Shown here piece by piece: positions 6,412-10,870 of a stretch of 10,870 nt of DNA. The translations under genes were made by a program, and so were the position numbers. Positions within the stretch are counted from its first letter, which is position 1; every line of letters begins with the position of its first letter. Source of the DNA: Sulfitobacter sp. GTDB taxonomy: Bacteria > Pseudomonadota > Alphaproteobacteria > Rhodobacterales > Rhodobacteraceae. The notes under the pieces are model-generated. The model did not search any database, was not told the DNA's origin, and saw only the letters and a program-made list of their open reading frames with translations. The stretch covers positions 1-10,870 of the forward strand of contig JAGXHC010000117.1 of NCBI GenBank assembly GCA_024636405.1, given 5' to 3'.

Positions 6412-7174
6412 TCTGCCCCTTTTGATTGACGCCGCGCTCAGGGCGGGGCGGGTTGCAACCGGCTTTGTCGGACCTGCGGCGCAGCGCTGGGACAAACCCG
6501 GCGATGCGGGCCCCGTGACCGAAGCGGATCTGGCCGTGAATGATCTGCTTGAAACGACGCTGCAAAAGGCACGCCCCGATTACGGCTGGCTGTCGGAGGA
6601 AACCGAAGACAACGATACCCGACTGTCGCGCGACACCGTGTTTATTATCGACCCCATCGATGGCACCCGAAGTTTCGTCGAAGGCTCGCGGACATGGGCC
6701 CATGCCCTCGCGGTTGTGCATCGCGGAGAAGTAACCGCCGCCGTTGTCTATTTGCCGATGCGCGACAAGCTTTATGCCGCGGCACTGGGTCAGGGTGCCA
6801 CGCTGAATGGCGCGCCGATCCGGGCATCAGTGCGCAATAGCATCGCCGATGCGGAGGTGCTGGCCGCGAAACCCGCCATGACGGCACACCACTGGCGGGC
6901 CGATGACGTGCCAACCTTCCGCCGCGCTTTTCGGCCTTCGCTGGCGTATCGACTGGCGCTGGTGGCGGAAGGCCGGTTTGATGCCATGCTGACCCTGCGA
7001 CCGAGTTGGGAATGGGATATCGCGGCCGGTGCGCTGATTATTTCAGAGGCTGGCGGTATGTCGTCCGACCGCAAGGGCGTGCCGCTGCGATTTAACAACA
7101 GTGATCCGCGCCTGGACGGGGTCGTCGCGGGTGGCCAAGCAGTCCACGCAGCGTTGATTGATGGTCTTGCGTGA
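6398..7174 (+). CDS. Inositol monophosphatase-family phosphatase (CysQ/HisN-like)
   Basis: The 258-residue protein carries the metal-binding set of the Li-sensitive, Mg-dependent phosphatase family: VTEADLAVN (40-48), SEE (66-68), DPIDGTRSF (85-93) and WEWDIAAG (204-211). Members hydrolyse small phosphate esters: inositol phosphate, histidinol phosphate, or 3'(2'),5'-bisphosphonucleotides (CysQ). Close alphaproteobacterial relatives in this gene context are usually labelled CysQ, but DPIDGTR is also seen in HisN-type enzymes, so I give no symbol. The start is unusual: an in-frame TGA at 6392-6394 excludes anything longer, leaving TTG at 6398, with AGG (6387-6389) 8 bases before it. This start lies inside pmbA, overlapping its last 14 bases, which suggests coupled translation. 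A later TTG (6422) would cut into the first helix. The next gene follows after 52 bases. Confidence 0.9.
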   Translation: MPARDLPLLIDAALRAGRVATGFVGPAAQRWDKPGDAGPVTEADLAVNDLLETTLQKARPDYGWLSEETEDNDTRLSRDTVFIIDPIDGTRSFVEGSRTWAHALAVVHRGEVTAAVVYLPMRDKLYAAALGQGATLNGAPIRASVRNSIADAEVLAAKPAMTAHHWRADDVPTFRRAFRPSLAYRLALVAEGRFDAMLTLRPSWEWDIAAGALIISEAGGMSSDRKGVPLRFNNSDPRLDGVVAGGQAVHAALIDGLA

Positions 7175-7226
7175 CAGGACCGATCTGCTACCCAATGCAA
7201 CCTGATCAATTTCAAAGGAACCCTTC

Positions 7227-7469
7227 ATGACCCAACGCCTGCATCTGGTCTTTGGCGGAGAATTGGTGAACCCCACCGAAAACGCCTTTAAGAACGTAGA
7301 CGATATCCATATCGTCGGCATCTTCCCCGATTACGCCAGCGCGTACGACGCTTGGAAAAATGAAGCTCACCGGACTGTGGACAATGCCCATATGCGCTAT
7401 TTCATTGCGCATCTGCACCGGTTGAACGACGAGGAAAAAGCCGCATCACCGACCGAAGAACTGAGCTGA
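7227..7469 (+). CDS. DUF4170 domain small protein
   Basis: An 80-residue soluble protein with no signal peptide or membrane helix. It reads MTQRLHLVFGGEL, then a VDDIHIVGIFPDYASAYDAWK block and a RYFIAHLHRL block, which I recognise as the DUF4170 family of alphaproteobacteria. The pattern of strand, helix (SAYDAWKNEA) and strand suggests a small alpha/beta fold. Its biochemical role is not known. AAGGAA at 7215-7220 is a strong ribosome binding site 6 bases before the ATG, suggesting higher translation than its neighbours. It sits between the phosphatase and the kdtA-like gene, 9 bases before the latter, an order I recall as common in this class. This links it by context, not by evidence of activity, to lipid A/LPS synthesis. 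Confidence 0.88.
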   Translation: MTQRLHLVFGGELVNPTENAFKNVDDIHIVGIFPDYASAYDAWKNEAHRTVDNAHMRYFIAHLHRLNDEEKAASPTEELS

Positions 7470-7478
7470 GCACGGCCG

Positions 7479-8705
7479 GTGGCGCGGTCGCTGGGGCTGA
7501 CGGCCTATCGCGCGCTGTCGCGGCGCGTTGATGCACAGGACGCGGCACCGCAAACGCCGCGCCCCAAGGGCGAACTGATTTGGTTGCATGCAGCAGAGGC
7601 GGGAAGCCTGATCGCGGTTCAGGATCTTGCGAACCGTCTTTGTGCCAATCGTCTGGGGATCAACGTCCTGATCACCGTGCCGGACCAGGGTTTGCTGGAA
7701 CCTGCCCGCGGTGACATTGGTGGTCATCTGCTGCAAACGATACCGAACGAACACCCTGTAAGCATTGCCACATTCCTTGATCACTGGCGGCCGGATGCCT
7801 GTGTCTGGACATGGGGGTCGCTGCGGCCCAACCTGATCCTTGAGACAGCCGCACGTCGTTGCCCTCTTTTCATGATCGACGCTGATACCGGTGGCTTCGA
7901 TGGGCGCCGCGACCGATGGTTGCCCGATCTGACGCGCGGCCTGCTTTCTGCGTTTGAGGCGGTCCTGACCCGCTCAGATGCCGGCATGCGCCGGCTGGTT
8001 AATCTGGGTATGCCGCGCGACAAGGTCGAACTTGCCTCGCCGCTGATGGCAGGCGGGCAGGCCTTGCCCTGTAATGACCGTGATCTGGCCGATCTGTCGC
8101 AGGCGCTGGTCGGGCGTCCCGTGTGGTTTGCGACGCGGGTTTTGCCACAGGAACTGCAGACGGTGATGTCGGCCCACCGTCAGGCACTGCGTTTGTCGCA
8201 CCGGCTCTTGCTGATACTGCATCCGGCGGAACGCGGCAGCGCCGCCGCCGTGGTTCAGCAGATACTAGACCGGGGATTTCGCGCCATGCTGTGGACCGGT
8301 GAGGATTTTCCCGACGATTATATGCAGGTGATGGTGGACGATGATCCCGCCCATATCGGATTGTTCTACCGGATCGCACCGGTGTCCTTTCTTGGGTCAT
8401 CCCTGTTCTCCGATCATGGGGGTTGTGATCCGTTCGAAGCGGCAGCGTTGGGGTCAGCGGTGCTTTATGGCCCCAAGGTGCGGCATTTCATGCCCTCCTA
8501 TACCCGGTTGGCGGCGGCGGGCGCGGCACGGATCGTGAATGACGCCCCTGCGCTTGGCACTGCAATTTCGCGCCTGATCGCACCGGATCAGGCCGCGACG
8601 ATGGCCCATGCCGGATGGGACGTGATCAGCCAGGGCGCAGCGCTTACCGACCGGGTGATAGATCTGGTTCAGGACGCGCTGGATCAGCGCGCAGGTGCCG
8701 CATGA
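7479..8705 (+). CDS. Divergent KdtA/WaaA-like glycosyltransferase (3-deoxy-manno-octulosonate transferase family)
   Basis: The 408 residues match the two-domain GT-B layout of KdtA, which transfers Kdo from CMP-Kdo to lipid IVA at the inner membrane. Context (next to lpxK) and the C-terminal block [18 protein letters not shown] (314-331) with KVRHF support the family. Key places differ, however. The N-terminal 'HAVSVGE' motif reads HAAEAGS (37-43), with Ser where the catalytic Glu is expected. The 'ETELWPN' motif reads WGSLRPN (112-118), losing both Glu. The 'STHPGEEE' region reads TRVLPQEL (219-226). The N-terminus is short and basic ([16 protein letters not shown]) and could lie on the membrane. 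The GTG start at 7479 is 9 bases after the DUF4170 stop, with no strong ribosome site. Roseobacters may carry a separate canonical KdtA, so this one may have another acceptor, a changed mechanism, or no catalysis. I leave the symbol blank for that reason. Confidence 0.82.
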   Translation: MARSLGLTAYRALSRRVDAQDAAPQTPRPKGELIWLHAAEAGSLIAVQDLANRLCANRLGINVLITVPDQGLLEPARGDIGGHLLQTIPNEHPVSIATFLDHWRPDACVWTWGSLRPNLILETAARRCPLFMIDADTGGFDGRRDRWLPDLTRGLLSAFEAVLTRSDAGMRRLVNLGMPRDKVELASPLMAGGQALPCNDRDLADLSQALVGRPVWFATRVLPQELQTVMSAHRQALRLSHRLLLILHPAERGSAAAVVQQILDRGFRAMLWTGEDFPDDYMQVMVDDDPAHIGLFYRIAPVSFLGSSLFSDHGGCDPFEAAALGSAVLYGPKVRHFMPSYTRLAAAGAARIVNDAPALGTAISRLIAPDQAATMAHAGWDVISQGAALTDRVIDLVQDALDQRAGAA

Positions 8706-9694
8706 GACGCGCACCCGCCTTCTGGCACCACGACAGACCTGACTGGCGCGCACAGATCCTGCGCCCCCTCGGCGCGATTTATGCCGCCGCCACCGCGCGT
8801 CGCCTTGCCAAAGCGCAGCCAGCGAAGATGGATGTACCCGTGATCTGTGTTGGCAATATCAACGCCGGGGGCACCGGCAAGACACCAACCGTTATTGCAG
8901 TCGTTGAATATCTGCGCGGCCTCTTTCACGAACCTCACATCGTGTCGCGTGGCTATGGCGGCACGGTCGAAGGGCCGCTGCGCGTGGACCCCTCGCGTCA
9001 CAGCGCGGCGCAGGTCGGTGATGAACCTTTGCTGCTGGCCGCCTTTGCCGAAGTCTGGGTCGCCCGCGACCGGGCCGCAGGCGCGCGCGCGGCACAGGCC
9101 GCCGGGGCAAGTGTGATCGTGCTGGACGATGGCTTTCAGAATCCTGCGCTGGAACAGGACATTTCCATTGTTGTGGTGGATGCGGCCAAAGGGTTCGGCA
9201 ACGGGCTCTGCCTGCCTGCCGGACCGCTGCGCGAACCTGTGGCTGTGGGACTGGCACGGGCGGATCTTTTGTTGTCGATCGGTGACGTGCAGGCGCAAGC
9301 GGCCTTTGATACGTCAGTTCTGCCTGCACACCTGCCGCATTTGCGCACGTCGCTGGAGCCATTGCAGACCGGGATGGACTGGTCCGACATGCAGGTTTTC
9401 GCCTTTGCCGGGATCGGCCATCCGGAGAAGTTTTTTGCCACCCTGCGCGGTTTGGGCGCCAAGTTGGTCCACGGTGAGGCGCTGGAGGATCATCAGCCGC
9501 TGAGCACAACATTGATGAACCGGCTGGAGGCGGATGCCTGGGCGCGGGCGGCACAGCTCGTAACCACGGAAAAAGACGCCGTGCGCTTGCCGCCTGCCTT
9601 TCGCTCAAAGGTGATCACCTTGCCGGTGCGGTTGCATATGCCGGACGAGAACCCGCTGTGGGAGAAGCTAAAGGCCCTGCCTCGGCCAGACTGA
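8702..9694 (+). CDS. lpxK: Tetraacyldisaccharide 4'-kinase
   Basis: LpxK is an inner-membrane-associated kinase that phosphorylates the 4' position of the tetraacyl disaccharide to form lipid IVA, the step before Kdo addition. The 330-residue protein has the usual length. It contains the P-loop [12 protein letters not shown] (51-62), SRGYGG (82-87), VGDEP (105-109), the Mg-binding DDGFQN (142-147), and the later [13 protein letters not shown] and [10 protein letters not shown] segments typical of the family. The N-terminal stretch (FWHH..., [19 protein letters not shown]) corresponds to the membrane-contacting helix. The ATG at 8702 overlaps the preceding TGA as ATGA, with AGGTG (8693-8697) 4 bases upstream; the frame is open earlier (to 8615) but only within the kdtA-like gene. 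It closes the five-gene unit and converges on the CoA-transferase gene 17 bases later. Confidence 0.96.
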   Translation: MRRAPAFWHHDRPDWRAQILRPLGAIYAAATARRLAKAQPAKMDVPVICVGNINAGGTGKTPTVIAVVEYLRGLFHEPHIVSRGYGGTVEGPLRVDPSRHSAAQVGDEPLLLAAFAEVWVARDRAAGARAAQAAGASVIVLDDGFQNPALEQDISIVVVDAAKGFGNGLCLPAGPLREPVAVGLARADLLLSIGDVQAQAAFDTSVLPAHLPHLRTSLEPLQTGMDWSDMQVFAFAGIGHPEKFFATLRGLGAKLVHGEALEDHQPLSTTLMNRLEADAWARAAQLVTTEKDAVRLPPAFRSKVITLPVRLHMPDENPLWEKLKALPRPD

Positions 9695-9707
9695 TCCCTG
9701 CGGTCAG
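9691..9707. terminator. Weak hairpin between convergent genes
   Basis: CTGATC (9691-9696) and GGTCAG (9702-9707) can pair as six base pairs, one of them a G-T wobble, around a 5-base loop. It includes the lpxK stop codon and sits in the 17-base gap between convergent genes. There is no T-run on either side, so efficient intrinsic termination is doubtful. Confidence 0.2.
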
Positions 9708-9711
9708 GCCC

Positions 9712-10824
9712 CTAGTTGTCTTCACCCAAATTCGGCGCGGGCCGGTGCAGCGCCAGATCTGCACCCGAAAACGTAAAAGGTGACCGGATCCCCGGCACGC
9801 CGTCCAGTTCGATCTGCATTCCGCGCGCGATCACCTGCGGATCGGCAAGCACATCCGCCATGTCATTGATTGGACCGGCAGGCACGCCATCTGCTTCGCA
9901 GGCCGCCAGAAGATCATCGCGGCTTCGCAGCTTTGTCGCACCGCTCAGGCGACGGATCATTTCCGGTCGATTGGCAACGCGGTTTGCATTCTTCAGGTAA
10001 TCGGGCGCGGTCGCCATGTCCTCAAGTCCCAGCAAGCGGCACAGGCGCTGATATTGTCCGTCATTGCCCGTTGCGATGATCAGATGACCGTCCGAGCATT
10101 CAAACACTTCATAAGGCGTGAGATTTGGGTGTGCATTGCCCATCCGGGTGGGCGGCGTTCCGGTGGTCATAAAGTTCATCATCTGGTTGCCGGTGATCGC
10201 CACGGCACAGTCCAGCAAAGACATGTCGATATGTTGGCCGACGCCGGTCACATTGCGCTGGTGCAGCGCAGCCAGGATCGCTGTTGTTGCATAGATGCCG
10301 GTAAAGACATCTGTGATCGCCATGCCGTGCTTTTGCGGCTGTCTGCCGGGTTCGCCCGTGATCGACATCAAACCTGACATGCCTTGAATGATGAAATCAT
10401 AGCCGGCGCGGTGGGCGTAGGGGCCGGTCTGACCGAACCCTGTGATTGAGCAATAGATCAGCTTGGGGAACAGAGCCGAGAGACTGGCATAATCCAACCC
10501 GTATTTCGCCAACCCACCTGTTTTGAAGTTCTCGATCAGGATGTCGGCATCAGACAGCAGATCTTTAAGCCGCGCCTGCCCTTCGGGCGTGCGAAAATCC
10601 ACAGTCACGGATTTCTTGCCCCGATTGGTCGAGTGGAAATAGGAGGCCGATTCCTGTTCGTTTCGGGTGACAAAGGGGGGGCCCCATTGCCGCGTGTCGT
10701 CTCCTTCGGGGCTTTCGACCTTGATCACGTCACAGCCCAGATCCGACAGCGTCTGACCGGCCCAGGGGCCGGCCAGTATGCGCGCCAGTTCGACGACCTT
10801 CAGCCCTGAAAGAGGCGCAGTCAT
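9712..10824 (-). CDS. Family III CoA-transferase (CaiB/BaiF type)
   Basis: The 370-residue protein has the family's opening (LSGLKVVELARILAGPWAGQTLSDLGCDVIKVE-type segment, residues 6-37, with GP and KVE), then NRGKKS (67-72), IENF (97-100), CSITGFGQTGPY (125-136) and GYDFIIQGMSGLM (141-153). The Asp in MAITDVFTG, D172, is in the position of the catalytic Asp of formyl-CoA transferase (D169). Such enzymes move CoA between carboxylic acids by a ping-pong route with an enzyme-bound acyl anhydride, in the cytosol; the acid pair cannot be told here. Length is within the usual 370-430 range. The ATG at 10824 overlaps the stop of the upstream gene (TGATG), so the two are likely co-translated; no strong ribosome site is seen. 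It converges on lpxK. Confidence 0.93.
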   Translation of the reverse strand: MTAPLSGLKVVELARILAGPWAGQTLSDLGCDVIKVESPEGDDTRQWGPPFVTRNEQESASYFHSTNRGKKSVTVDFRTPEGQARLKDLLSDADILIENFKTGGLAKYGLDYASLSALFPKLIYCSITGFGQTGPYAHRAGYDFIIQGMSGLMSITGEPGRQPQKHGMAITDVFTGIYATTAILAALHQRNVTGVGQHIDMSLLDCAVAITGNQMMNFMTTGTPPTRMGNAHPNLTPYEVFECSDGHLIIATGNDGQYQRLCRLLGLEDMATAPDYLKNANRVANRPEMIRRLSGATKLRSRDDLLAACEADGVPAGPINDMADVLADPQVIARGMQIELDGVPGIRSPFTFSGADLALHRPAPNLGEDN

Positions 10825-10870
10825 CAGCCGTCCAACGCAGCGTCGAGCAAATCCTTCATTTCGTCATAGC
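10824..10870 (-). CDS. 3' end of a minus-strand gene cut by the window edge
   Basis: Read on the minus strand, an open frame runs from the window end through YDEMKDLLDAALDG to a TGA at 10824-10826. Its stop shares a base with the CoA-transferase start (TGATG), the usual sign of tightly coupled operon genes. Fourteen residues are too few to name a family; an acyl-CoA metabolism gene would be a guess from context alone. Confidence 0.5.
   Translation of the reverse strand, partial: YDEMKDLLDAALDG

Noticed and set aside
1..10870. A new defence, mobile or biosynthetic system
   Set aside because: I looked for CRISPR repeats, IS ends, integrase, toxin-antitoxin pairs, tRNA-linked attachment sites and multi-gene unknown clusters and saw none; gene content is core metabolism and envelope synthesis.

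Overview
The window is GC-rich and densely packed. Its genes look like those of an alphaproteobacterium of the order Rhodobacterales (Roseobacter group). The main reasons are the gene run pmbA/tldE, IMPase-like phosphatase, DUF4170, kdtA-like, lpxK, a DUF2125-type exported protein, and the general character of the proteins. This placement rests on recognising families and gene order, not on a database search.

Layout. (1) 1-336 (+) is the 3' end of a glutathione S-transferase gene. It converges on a minus-strand block read from 3086 down to 349: a short-chain dehydrogenase/reductase, then a short crotonase-family protein whose GTG start overlaps the SDR stop (GTGA), then, after a 153-bp gap, an HI0933/BaiN-like flavoprotein. 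(2) A 192-bp divergent intergenic region (3087-3278) separates this block from a plus-strand monocistronic gene (3279-4811) for an exported DUF2125-like protein of unknown role, which ends in a good hairpin terminator. (3) After a 199-bp gap holding a plausible sigma-70 promoter preceded by two direct repeats, five plus-strand genes are packed as one apparent operon (5065-9694): pmbA/tldE, an inositol-monophosphatase-family phosphatase, a DUF4170 protein, a divergent KdtA/WaaA-like glycosyltransferase, and lpxK. Adjacent genes overlap or are separated by at most 52 bp. (4) lpxK converges, with a 17-bp gap, on a minus-strand family III (CaiB/BaiF) CoA-transferase (9712-10824). That gene overlaps (TGATG) the end of another minus-strand gene cut by the window edge.

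How the genes work together. The operon's core is lipid A/LPS inner-core assembly: LpxK phosphorylates the 4' position of the lipid A precursor, and KdtA normally adds Kdo to it. The KdtA-like protein here lacks the acidic residues that define active Kdo transferases, so it may be a paralogue with a changed role. The minus-strand genes (SDR, crotonase, CoA-transferase) look like acyl-CoA/carbon metabolism, but the crotonase lacks both catalytic glutamates of enoyl-CoA hydratase.

There are no tRNA, rRNA, CRISPR, insertion-sequence or phage signals. Most of the window is ordinary core-genome content. The parts most worth a second look are the degenerate KdtA, the glutamate-less crotonase, and the repeats upstream of the operon promoter.
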